DNA of 22,122 nt, from the NCBI GenBank assembly GCA_012963655.1, contig DTVI01000228.1, positions 1 to 22,122 of the forward strand. The letters run 5' to 3'. The notes below the pieces were generated by a model. That model was not told where the DNA came from. It saw only the letters and a list, made by a program, of their open reading frames with translations, and searched no databases. Of this stretch, positions 7,363 through 13,870 are shown piece by piece. The position numbers and the translations under genes were made by a program. This stretch comes from Sulfurimonas sp. (lineage in GTDB: Bacteria > Campylobacterota > Campylobacteria > Campylobacterales > Sulfurimonadaceae). Every line of letters begins with the position of its first letter. Position 1 is the stretch's first letter.

Positions 7363-7391
7363 AGGCAAAACTATCAGGGCTAGTTTTACCT
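7363..7391. repeat. Hairpin repeat, copy 2
   Basis: AGGCAAAACTA (7363-7373) and TAGTTTTACCT (7381-7391) form an 11-bp stem with one mismatch around a TCAGGGC loop. It is the second copy of the element at 2248-2275. On the minus strand both copies translate to GKTSP-x-x-F. No T-run follows on the plus strand, so it is at best a weak terminator for the pseudouridine synthase gene. Confidence 0.45.
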
Positions 7392-7531
7392 TGAATGATA
7401 AATATCCATATTATTTATATAAGATTGGAAGTAAAAGTTCTAAACCTTTTGGGTATAACTGAAGCGTAAAAAATTCATTTTAATAGTCTTGGTTTTAAAG
7501 AGTAAGTCAAACTAATTTTTGTGTTTTTTGA

Positions 7532-8264
7532 TTATATATAAGGATACTTATTCTTAAAAGATTGTTTGCCTTCATGGAAATAATGATTATAAAAATAAAC
7601 TAATATATCCTTTTCTAATTTTACTTGTATAAAGCTAGGGCTAAATTTTATAGAAAATTCTGACCTTGTATATAGATTATTATTAATCTCACATAACTCA
7701 TTCATATACAAACCTTGCTTTCCTAAGGGCGAAAATATCTAGCTACATTTACCAAGATGATAGGCCTGAACAATTGTAAGCTCTTTCTCATTGCAAAGAA
7801 TTAAGTGAGGCGGCATTCATCATATATGTCTAAGTCTATTCATCTTGCCTCAACTACTTTTGCAAAGGTATATGCGCTAAGCCTTTTTAGCTCTTAAAAG
7901 TTGTAGGCTCCCCTTTCTACAGTTATACTTTTAAATCTTGCTACTACAGCTTGTGAACTAGTTTGCTCAGTTGTTAAGAACTCTTGTTTTATTTTTACAA
8001 GGATATATTAATATCTTACATAATGTGCACAGGGCTTAATAAGCTAGATAGCTGAGAGATCATAGCATTAGAAAGGACTTTAAGGATTAGAGTATCTGAT
8101 ATGCTTAGCTACTAAGAGTGTTTTCTTATAGAAAGAATATTCTCAAGTACTTTCTTATGCAATAGATTCTTAAAAGGCTTAATACTAGGAGCCTATAATA
8201 TAAAAGGTATATGGTTGTCAAATCTTTGATAAGCGCTAATAGTCATATTTTTTAGAAGAACAAT
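7532..8264 (-). pseudogene. Decayed gene of about 240 codons, family unknown
   Basis: The minus strand carries a coding-like reading spread over three frames. Frame A runs from 8264 (AAAGGA 5 bases upstream; first codon ATT where ATG would be expected, with ATG at 8246 as the alternative): MTISAYQRFDNHIPFIL, then SISDTLILKVLSNAMISQL. It is cut by stops at 8195-8193, 8114-8109 and 8018-8016. Frame B gives KIKQEFLTTEQTSSQAVVAR, then FKSITVERGAYNF and IDLDIYDECRLT, with three stops. Frame C gives NEKELTIVQAYHLGKCS, then SPLGKQGLYMNELCEINN and PSFIQVKLEKDILVYFYNHY, ending at TAA 7534-7532. With one repaired base per shift it would be a soluble, mainly helical protein of about 244 residues. I do not recognise the family. 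At least two frameshifts and seven stops show it is long dead. Confidence 0.6.
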
Positions 8265-8468
8265 AATTTTCCTTTGTGAGATTAAATATAATAAGTCTTG
8301 CTTGCTAATATGACATGAACATGAGATATAAACATTATATATGGAAGGGTTAATCACATAAATTGAAGTAGAAAGTACCAGATGTGAATAAGTTTATAAG
8401 TCAGAGGATGTGTCTAAACTTATAAGTCCTATAGCTCGGGGCTATGATATTTGTTTTAATAATAAAAC

Positions 8469-8482
8469 CCCTATATATAGGG
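8469..8482. repeat. Perfect 14-bp palindrome
   Basis: CCCTATATATAGGG lies between AAAAC and ATTTT, so the symmetry extends with one mismatch to about 24 bases. A smaller hairpin (ATAGC-TCGGG-GCTAT) lies about 30 bases upstream. It could be a protein-binding site or a terminator of unknown transcripts. The rest of 8265-8580 shows no gene I can support. Confidence 0.4.
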
Positions 8483-8580
8483 ATTTTAAGCAATATATAA
8501 GCCTAATTGTAATGTTATAAGTTATGAAATTTCAGGAAAAAATAAACAAATATTTATAAAAAATTAAGGTGTTAAAATAG

Positions 8581-8656
8581 AATTAATAACAAAAATTATA
8601 TTCGTTTGTTCACATCTTAGAACAAGGTGTGAAAACTACACACTTTGTTATTAATT
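8581..8656. repeat. Nested inverted repeats with competing stems
   Basis: AATTAATAACAAA (8581-8593) and TTTGTTATTAATT (8644-8656) are a perfect 13-bp inverted repeat. Inside it TTCACATCTT (8609-8618) pairs with AAGGTGTGAA (8624-8633), 10 bp with one G-U. AACAAGGTGTG (8621-8631) can instead pair with CACACTTTGTT (8639-8649), 11 bp with one G-U. The second stem excludes both of the others. It sits just upstream of the promoter-like pair at 8656-8684, whose first base it shares. Confidence 0.55.
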
Positions 8657-8684
8657 TGTTAATCTGTAATAAAAAAAATATGAT
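8656..8684 (+). promoter_or_regulatory. Sigma-70-like promoter for the 8691-8805 transcript
   Basis: TTGTTA (8656-8661), a 17-base spacer and TATGAT (8679-8684) make a well-spaced -35/-10 pair. Transcription would start near 8691. It directly precedes a structured stretch that ends in a terminator. Confidence 0.4.
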
Positions 8685-8690
8685 TAAGGT

Positions 8691-8805
8691 TTGAAGCTTA
8701 GGCCAATATCAAGGCTGAACTATTAATTATAAGGCTTAAGTTCTTTATGGTATTATTTCAGCCTAAACAGTCTCCCTGGTGTGTTGACTGTTTTCTTTCT
8801 TTTTT
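8691..8805 (+). ncRNA. Candidate small RNA or leader RNA upstream of the peroxidase gene
   Basis: A unit of about 115 bases runs from the predicted start to the T-run. It contains AGGCTGAA (8712-8719) pairing with TTCAGCCT (8757-8764), then the terminator hairpin. It has no open frame of note and matches no RNA family I can recognise (not SRP, 6S, tmRNA or RNase P). It ends 92 bases before the cytochrome c peroxidase start. It could therefore be a free small RNA or an attenuator in that gene's leader. Confidence 0.35.
8765..8805 (+). terminator. Rho-independent terminator before the peroxidase gene
   Basis: AAACAGTC (8765-8772) and GACTGTTT (8786-8793) form an 8-bp stem with a 13-base loop, followed by TCTTTCTTTTTT. 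It points along the plus strand, yet the intact plus-strand gene before it ends 1.4 kb away. This is the main reason to suspect a short transcript here. Confidence 0.65.
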
Positions 8806-8897
8806 AAATCAATCCCCTAATTTTAACTTTCATATATGAATAACAATTTTGTCACAACTTTATGCTAAACTAAATCCAAATAATAAAGGATGTTTTA

Positions 8898-9914
8898 ATG
8901 ATTAAAGTTTTCACATTAAGCGCAATAGTTACTTCTCTTATAATGGCAAGCCCTCTAATAAAGCAAGCAAAAGAGGCAGGTCTTATAGCCATACCTAATA
9001 ATCCAAAAGAGGTTCGTCTTCTTGTGGATAATCCAGTTAACCCTATTACAAATGATAAGATAGTTTTAGGAAAAATGCTTTTCTTTGAACCACGTATCTC
9101 AAAGAGTGGTTTAATAAGTTGTAATACCTGTCATAACTTAGGCACAGGTGGTGTTGATGGTGTTGCAGCAGCTATTGGGCATAAGTGGGCAGCAAATCCT
9201 CATCATTTAAACTCTCCAACCGTTTACAATGCAGTATTTTTTGATGCACAGTTTTGGGATGGTCGTGATCCTACTTTAGAAAAACAAGCGCAAGGACCTA
9301 TCTTAGCACCACCAGAAATGGCGGCAACTAAAGAACATGTTGTTAAGACAATTACATCCATGCCAGGGTATGTAGATGCTTTTAAAAAGGCTTATGGAAA
9401 TGATGTGGTGATTGATTATGTAAAGATTACAGACACTATCGGTTTGTTTGAACGTACTCTTGTAACACCTGCTCCTTATGATGATTTTTTAAATGGAGAT
9501 GATAGTGCATTAAACTCGGCTGAGAAAGAAGGTTTGAAAACCTTTATAGATAAGGGATGTACTACTTGTCATTCTGGTATTGCCTTAGGTGGAAGTATGC
9601 AAGCCTTTGGTCTTACAGGTGAGTATAAATATGTAAATGTTGGTGATTTTAAAGGTGATAAAAATGGCCTTGTTAAAGTGCCAACCCTTAGAAATATTAA
9701 TGAAACAGCCCCTTACTTCCATAATGGTGCCGTTACGACACTTAAAGAAGCTATACAAGAGATGGGACGCATACAATTAGATATGAAGATAACAGATAAA
9801 GAAGCTAGCTCTATAGAGACTTTCTTAAATACCTTAGAAGGTGAAAAACCTGAGATTATATATCCTCAGTTACCCAACCCAACTTCAAGCACTCCTGCTA
9901 AGAATGTGAATTAA
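8898..9914 (+). CDS. ccpA: Diheme cytochrome c peroxidase (CcpA/MacA family)
   Basis: A periplasmic enzyme that reduces hydrogen peroxide to water with electrons from small c-type cytochromes. The 338 residues start with a short signal peptide (hydrophobic to about residue 17, MASP). They carry two heme-binding CxxCH motifs, C75-N-T-C-H79 (peroxidatic, low-potential heme) and C221-T-T-C-H225 (electron-transfer heme). Further family marks are LGKMLFFEPRIS, DAQFWDGRDPTLEKQA and the C-terminal PTLRNINETAPYFHNGA. Length is right for the family. AAAGGA (8885-8890) lies 7 bases before ATG 8898. A terminator and possible regulatory RNA lie upstream, and a hairpin begins over its stop codon. The symbol here means cytochrome c peroxidase, not catabolite control protein. 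Confidence 0.95.
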   Translation: MIKVFTLSAIVTSLIMASPLIKQAKEAGLIAIPNNPKEVRLLVDNPVNPITNDKIVLGKMLFFEPRISKSGLISCNTCHNLGTGGVDGVAAAIGHKWAANPHHLNSPTVYNAVFFDAQFWDGRDPTLEKQAQGPILAPPEMAATKEHVVKTITSMPGYVDAFKKAYGNDVVIDYVKITDTIGLFERTLVTPAPYDDFLNGDDSALNSAEKEGLKTFIDKGCTTCHSGIALGGSMQAFGLTGEYKYVNVGDFKGDKNGLVKVPTLRNINETAPYFHNGAVTTLKEAIQEMGRIQLDMKITDKEASSIETFLNTLEGEKPEIIYPQLPNPTSSTPAKNVN

Positions 9915-9931
9915 GCCATAAGGCTTAATTC
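9908..9931. terminator. Hairpin over the peroxidase stop codon
   Basis: GAATTAAGCC (9908-9917) and GGCTTAATTC (9922-9931) form a perfect 10-bp stem with an ATAA loop. The peroxidase TAA is inside the first arm. No T-run follows, so it may end or protect the mRNA rather than act as a classical terminator. Confidence 0.55.
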
Positions 9932-9984
9932 CCTCTCTATATTAAAATATTCTGACTTAAGTAATATCTTTTTTGCCAGCAATT

Positions 9985-10784
9985 TAGAAAGGGTTTATTC
10001 TCCCTTAGAAGAACAAAAAATTTGACCTAATTTTACTCAGATTTGAACTTTCTGAAATAAGTGGAGTAGAGGTATGCAGGCGTATTTCTAATGATATGAT
10101 GTATGAAGATATGCTTATTATTATGATGACGGCTAATAATGATATTAAGACCCTACAAGAGAGTTTTGAAAGTGGGGTTATGGATTTATATTGCGAAACC
10201 CTTTAATGATCAGGAGCTTACTGTTAGGGCTCAAGATCACCTTATCCGTAAACATGTAAATGATGATAGAAAGACAATATCTATAAGAGATCCTCTAACT
10301 CAAATTTATAACCGCTGGCATTTTGATACTATCTTTGAACACTTTTATTCTCGTAGTATTATTGAAGACAGGGCATTCAGTTTTTTATGATTGATATTGA
10401 TAATTTTAAGCTATATAATGACAGTTATGGACATCAAAAAGGGGACATTACTTCAAAGGCAGTGGCCAGGGTCTTAAGTAAGAACTAGATAGAGCAGATG
10501 ATTATTTATTTCGAATAGTCGGGGATAAATTTTCTATCTTATTATGGATAGGTCTATAGGCTTTTTACATATACTTAGTGAGAAGACACATAAGGCACTA
10601 GAAGGTCTTTGTATTGTGCATGAATATAATGAGGACTTTGGTAGAGTAAGGATATCTATGGGTGTATTTACAAGCGTATACCAGTATGATATTTCAAAAT
10701 TTGAGATATTATGATAGGGCGGATAAGGTATTTTATGAGGCTAAAGAGGCTGGAGGAAATCAGAATATTTTTGTTGAGACTTAG
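9985..10784 (+). pseudogene. Dead response regulator with GGDEF domain (REC-diguanylate cyclase)
   Basis: Coding fragments follow each other over several frames. The REC part (FDLILLRFELSEISGVEVCR, then MTANNDIKTLQESFESG, then IAKPFNDQELTVRAQDHL) has Arg where the phospho-acceptor Asp should be (LLR instead of LLD). The linker and GGDEF part reads TISIRDPLTQIYNRWHFD, FFMIDIDNFKLYNDSYGHQK, LFRIVGDKFSILL (the GGDEF signature changed to VGDKF), RVRISMGV and ADKVFYEAKEAGGNQNIF. At least four frame changes and several stops separate them, and the last fragment ends at TAG 10782-10784. The start is uncertain, near 9985-10020. When intact it would have made cyclic di-GMP under a histidine kinase. 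Its end overlaps the convergent small ORF at 10781. Confidence 0.85.
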
Positions 10785-10888
10785 TCTTTTTTGTCTTTTT
10801 CAGAGCGAACAACCATAATCATTCCCCCTATTCCTACAATAACGACTATGCTTAAAAAAACGATTTGAAATAAATCAACTCCAGTCAT
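10781..10888 (-). CDS. Small single-pass membrane protein, overlapping rlmN
   Basis: A 35-residue ORF starts at ATG 10888-10886, inside the last codons of rlmN (overlap of 14 bases), and ends at TAA 10783-10781. It reads MTGVDLFQIVFLSIVVIV, then GIGGMIMVVRSEKDKKD: one hydrophobic helix (about 6-28) followed by a charged, Lys-rich tail, the normal shape of a small inner-membrane protein with its C-terminus in the cytoplasm. Stop-start overlap suggests translational coupling with rlmN. There is only an AG-rich run, not a strong ribosome-binding site, before the ATG. The function is unknown. It is too short for most gene callers. Confidence 0.55.
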   Translation of the reverse strand: MTGVDLFQIVFLSIVVIVGIGGMIMVVRSEKDKKD

Positions 10889-11963
10889 CTGAGTCTGTTT
10901 CTCTCTCTTTTTCTTTTAATTGTCCACAGGCAGCAGAAATATCTATACCCTTAGACTGTCTAATCGTACATAAAAGACCATGATTGATAAGGTATTCTTG
11001 AAAATTCACCATCGTTTTAACGCTAGGACGCTCATAAGGACTTCCTGGATAAGGATTGAAGAAGATGAGGTTTACCTTAGCTTTGATGTCAGAAAGTAAC
11101 TTAACAAGCTTCTTAGCCGATTCTTTATCATCATTTTTACCCTTAATAACAAGATACTCAAACATAACACGTTTACGTGTATCAATAGGAAAGCGCTTAA
11201 CGGCTTCAATGATAGAATTTATATTATGTGCCTTATTCATAGGGATAAGTTCAGTACGAAGTTTATCATCAACCGCGTGAAGTGAGATAGCGATATGTAC
11301 ACCTAGGTCCATTTGTCCTAGTTTATCTATCTTATTACTTAGTCCTGAGGTAGAAACGGTTTGACGTTTCCCTCCAATAGCAAGACCATCTTCTTCTTTA
11401 AATATTTTAATAGCGGTGGCAAGGTTATCTAAGTTATCAAGAGGTTCGCCCATTCCCATATATACGATATTCATACGTTTTGCGGCAGGGATATTGTTGT
11501 CAATTTTTATAGCTAGAACCTGAGCAACTATTTCACCTGGCGTGAGGTTTCTTGTAAATCCTCCCTTAGCCGTTAAACAAAAGGTACATCCTACCTTACA
11601 ACCTACTTGAGTAGATACACATACGGTGTACTTAGCTTCAGAGGTGACTTCACCATCATCTCCGAGTTCTTCGGGCTTCATCAGTAGTAAAACAGCCTCA
11701 ATAGTTTTTCCATCAGGGAGGGCAAAAAGATATTTTATTGTTCCATCTTTAGATTGTTCTTTTTGAACAGCAGTAAGGGGCATTAAAATAAATTTTTCGT
11801 CTAATTCAGCTCTAAGTGTCTTAGGTATATTTTGCATCTCATCAAAATGCTTTGCATATTTATGATACATCCATCCATAAACCTGTTTGGCTCTAAAGGC
11901 AGGTTTGATAAGTTCGGCTAGTTCATCTTTAGTATAGTCTAAGATAATTGTTTTATTTTGCAT
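10875..11963 (-). CDS. rlmN: Dual-specificity 23S rRNA/tRNA adenine-C2 methyltransferase
   Basis: RlmN is a radical-SAM enzyme that puts a methyl group on C2 of A2503 in 23S rRNA and A37 of some tRNAs. The 362 residues show the [4Fe-4S] motif C122-x3-C126-x2-C129 (GCKVGCTFCLTAKGG). They also show MGMGEPLDN and TVSTSG (SAM binding), and the conserved late cysteine C346 in the AACGQL motif, the second methyl-carrying Cys of the ping-pong mechanism by homology. Length is typical. The gene follows the orphan response regulator in the same direction after 110 bases, and a near-parS inverted repeat (11984-11999) lies 21 bases before its start. The small membrane ORF at 10781 overlaps its end. Confidence 0.96.
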   Translation of the reverse strand: MQNKTIILDYTKDELAELIKPAFRAKQVYGWMYHKYAKHFDEMQNIPKTLRAELDEKFILMPLTAVQKEQSKDGTIKYLFALPDGKTIEAVLLLMKPEELGDDGEVTSEAKYTVCVSTQVGCKVGCTFCLTAKGGFTRNLTPGEIVAQVLAIKIDNNIPAAKRMNIVYMGMGEPLDNLDNLATAIKIFKEEDGLAIGGKRQTVSTSGLSNKIDKLGQMDLGVHIAISLHAVDDKLRTELIPMNKAHNINSIIEAVKRFPIDTRKRVMFEYLVIKGKNDDKESAKKLVKLLSDIKAKVNLIFFNPYPGSPYERPSVKTMVNFQEYLINHGLLCTIRQSKGIDISAACGQLKEKERETDSDDWS

Positions 11964-11983
11964 TAAATCTCTTTGTAATACGC

Positions 11984-11999
11984 AGTTTCATTTGAAACT
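11984..11999. promoter_or_regulatory. Inverted repeat AGTTTCATTTGAAACT upstream of rlmN
   Basis: Arms AGTTTCA and TGAAACT are perfect around a TT centre. It matches parS at 12 of 16 positions but lacks the central CG step and the outer T/A that ParB normally needs. It may be a decayed parS or an unrelated operator at the rlmN promoter, 21 bases before the ATG. Confidence 0.35.
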
Positions 12000-12073
12000 A
12001 ATTTATAAGAAATTGTATCTTAGTAAAGAGAAAAGATAGGTTAAAATTATGAGCTAATGGCTAAGATCCCTAA

Positions 12074-12937
12074 CTATTTTGTTATGGAGTTATAAATGAT
12101 ATAAACAGCTTCAGCTAAAGAGCTAGATATTTTCTTACTAATATCGCATAAGCTTGTATTAGGTTCCAGACATAAGTGTAAGGAATATCCATTGTCCAAG
12201 TCATGATATGAGATACTAATTTCATCCTTAATAATAGTTGTTTTTTGTAGAGCTGATTCTTGTATTTTCGAGCTGAGGCTTTCGTCTAAATCCTTATCAG
12301 CGAAAATTGTTTCTAAGTTTCCATCTGGACTGCATTTTATAAGATAAATATTGTTAACACTGAAGGTTAGCTTCTTTATCTCTGTTTTCAAGGTAGTTTG
12401 GAGCTGACTAATAGATTTTGAGGTATATAGTTTTGACATAGAGCTTAGTAAGCTTTCTAATCTCAATTTACACTGAGTAATAGTAGCAATATCTCTATAA
12501 GACCTAAGGGCTGAATATACAATAGTCTGAAGCTTATCCGTTGTGAGATCTGTTTTTTCAGCAAATCCATCAATATCAAACTTTCTAATCACCTCAGCCT
12601 CAGGAAAAGAGCCAGGCTGTCCTGTTCGAATAATAATTCTAGTGGTGTGATTATTTACATCTTGTCTTAAATAGTTAGCAACATCAAAACCAGCATTATC
12701 TCTTTCCATTACAATATCAAGTAAAACAAGGGCTACATCACTATTTTTCTTTAAAAATTCTATGGCAGAAGAAGCAGAATCTGCAGTAGATAGCTTGATT
12801 TTTTTGTTTTCAAAAGAAAACCCTGATAAAACAAGTTCCGTGACTTGGTGGATTGAAGGCTCATCGTCTACACTTAATATATGCCAAGTATCTTCAGAAG
12901 TAGTTATTTCTACCTCATCTTCAAACAGAAAGTTCAT
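12074..12937 (-). CDS. Response regulator, REC-DUF3369, without output domain
   Basis: The 287-residue protein has a receiver domain (about 17-145). It shows acidic pocket D24-D25 (LSVDDEP), phospho-acceptor D74 (VLLDIVME), the conserved Thr of IIIRTGQPGSFPEAEVI and K128 (GFAEKTDLT), so it should be phosphorylatable. Residues about 150-287 match the DUF3369 sensor-like domain that in this family follows REC (ALRSYRDIATI...). DUF3369 proteins usually carry a further GGDEF, EAL or HD-GYP output; here the protein stops right after DUF3369 and rlmN follows 110 bases later, so that domain is absent. AAAAGG lies about 9 bases before ATG 12937. The stump of a histidine kinase lies just upstream, so the natural partner seems lost. 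It may still act as a phosphate sink or interaction partner; this is inference. Confidence 0.85.
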   Translation of the reverse strand: MNFLFEDEVEITTSEDTWHILSVDDEPSIHQVTELVLSGFSFENKKIKLSTADSASSAIEFLKKNSDVALVLLDIVMERDNAGFDVANYLRQDVNNHTTRIIIRTGQPGSFPEAEVIRKFDIDGFAEKTDLTTDKLQTIVYSALRSYRDIATITQCKLRLESLLSSMSKLYTSKSISQLQTTLKTEIKKLTFSVNNIYLIKCSPDGNLETIFADKDLDESLSSKIQESALQKTTIIKDEISISYHDLDNGYSLHLCLEPNTSLCDISKKISSSLAEAVYIIYNSITK

Positions 12938-13009
12938 AATAGAGACCTTTTAGTAGCTTTAGACAAATATTTTTACATAAGTTTTATGAGTAGTCCCTTG
13001 TTCATATAG

Positions 13010-13015
13010 ATTATA
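13010..13015 (-). promoter_or_regulatory. Possible -10 box for the response regulator
   Basis: Minus-strand TATAAT lies 72 bases before the regulator start, right after the kinase stump. No clear -35 is present. If used, it would explain how the regulator is still transcribed after loss of the kinase gene. Confidence 0.3.
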
Positions 13016-13023
13016 TATTCTTC

Positions 13024-13141
13024 TTATGAAGATTTTAAGAAAAAGCTTATAATAAACTTTGTTCCTTTTCCTTCTGTCGATTGTATTTTAATCTCATTAT
13101 AAATATATAATAAAGTATTTTCAGGTAAGAATTTTAATATT
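13024..13141 (-). pseudogene. Stump of a histidine kinase (C-terminal end of HATPase domain)
   Basis: The minus strand reads NEIKIQSTEGKGTKFIISF, then FLKSS and stop TAA 13026-13024. EIKxxSxxGKGTxFxxxxP-like sequence is the G2 box and final strand of sensor histidine kinase ATPase domains (usually GExxVxSxxGxGTxFxxxLP). Only about 35 codons are open. The N-box, G1 box, H-box and sensor part are gone, and the phosphorylase-like gene and its terminator stand where they should be. Position directly before a response regulator fits a former kinase-regulator pair. Confidence 0.65.
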
Positions 13142-13165
13142 TTTTTGAGTTTTACTGAGGTTTAT

Positions 13166-13189
13166 AAAAGAAGCCCTAGAGCTTCTTTT
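13166..13189 (-). terminator. Terminator of the phosphorylase-like gene
   Basis: AAAAGAAGC (13166-13174) and GCTTCTTTT (13181-13189) form a perfect 9-bp stem with loop CCTAGA. On the minus strand it ends in CTTCTTTTATAAA. It lies 8 bases past the stop of the 13197-13763 gene. Confidence 0.7.
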
Positions 13190-13196
13190 AAAGAAA

Positions 13197-13763
13197 TTAT
13201 TTAGAGAGTACAATAGCAGCTTTATTTTTTGTTATTTCTTGCACACGTGATCTTACATGCTCAGTCAAAAGTTCTTTGGCCTTAGCCTGGTTTTTAAGAA
13301 AATCATCATGTGCATCTTTGTTAGTAAAGTTAGTTACACAAAAAACACCACCAGCGGGAATATCAAACTCTTGAGCAATTCGTAAAAAAGAAAAAAATTC
13401 CATATTTTCTATGCCTACGCCAAACTTTAAGAAGTTTTTTGTGAGATCAACATCTGTTGAAATATAATTAGATGAATTAACAACTATATCTTTAACATCT
13501 TCTGTGTTTGTACTTACTACATTATCCAGGGGGGTATAAGCCTGATTCGATAAAAAAGAAAGTTCAATATTTGAAGCAGTTTTAGATTCAATAATATCAA
13601 AAATATTAGCATCTCCGTAAGAACCAGCCGTACCTATAAAAAGTAAAAACTCAGGCTTATCAAACATACATAAACGTGTTAAGTTCATGGCCATTTCTAC
13701 AAGTCCAACACCCATAGGAGTGGCAAAACTAAAGTTTTCGTTATTTCCAGCGCATATAATCAT
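13197..13763 (-). CDS. Phosphorylase-superfamily protein (PNP/UDP type)
   Basis: The 188-residue protein reads MIICAGNNENFSFATPMGVG, LLFIGTAGSYG (the glycine-rich strand-turn of nucleoside phosphorylases and nucleosidases), then KFGVGIENMEFFSFLRIAQE (the GxEMExxxxxxxA-like motif with the acidic residue that binds ribose). Late in the protein comes GGVFCVTNFTNKDAHDDFLK (the region of the catalytic Asp/Asn that protonates the base). It probably cleaves a purine nucleoside or a related compound in salvage. It is short for the family (about 230-240 residues), which could mean a minimal paralogue. The substrate cannot be read from sequence. AAAGGA lies 7 bases before ATG 13763. It stands alone between hisF and the regulator, with its own terminator. 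Confidence 0.7.
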   Translation of the reverse strand: MIICAGNNENFSFATPMGVGLVEMAMNLTRLCMFDKPEFLLFIGTAGSYGDANIFDIIESKTASNIELSFLSNQAYTPLDNVVSTNTEDVKDIVVNSSNYISTDVDLTKNFLKFGVGIENMEFFSFLRIAQEFDIPAGGVFCVTNFTNKDAHDDFLKNQAKAKELLTEHVRSRVQEITKNKAAIVLSK

Positions 13764-13870
13764 TTAAAAATCCTTTGTATTTTTGGTAATGAGGTGATGT
13801 GGGAATGCAAGAATAAGCTGTCAGATAGTACTGTGTACAATTTATTCCTTTCCCCATGACCTCTTCTACC

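Noticed and set aside
7621..7655. A third copy of the hairpin repeat (GCTAGGGCTAAATTTTA)
   Set aside because: The likeness is short, and the bases are explained as coding sequence of the minus-strand pseudogene (FSPSFIQVKLEK).
13240..13256. CACGTG in the phosphorylase-like gene as another parS
   Set aside because: The bases around it (GCACACGTGATCT) do not continue the parS palindrome.
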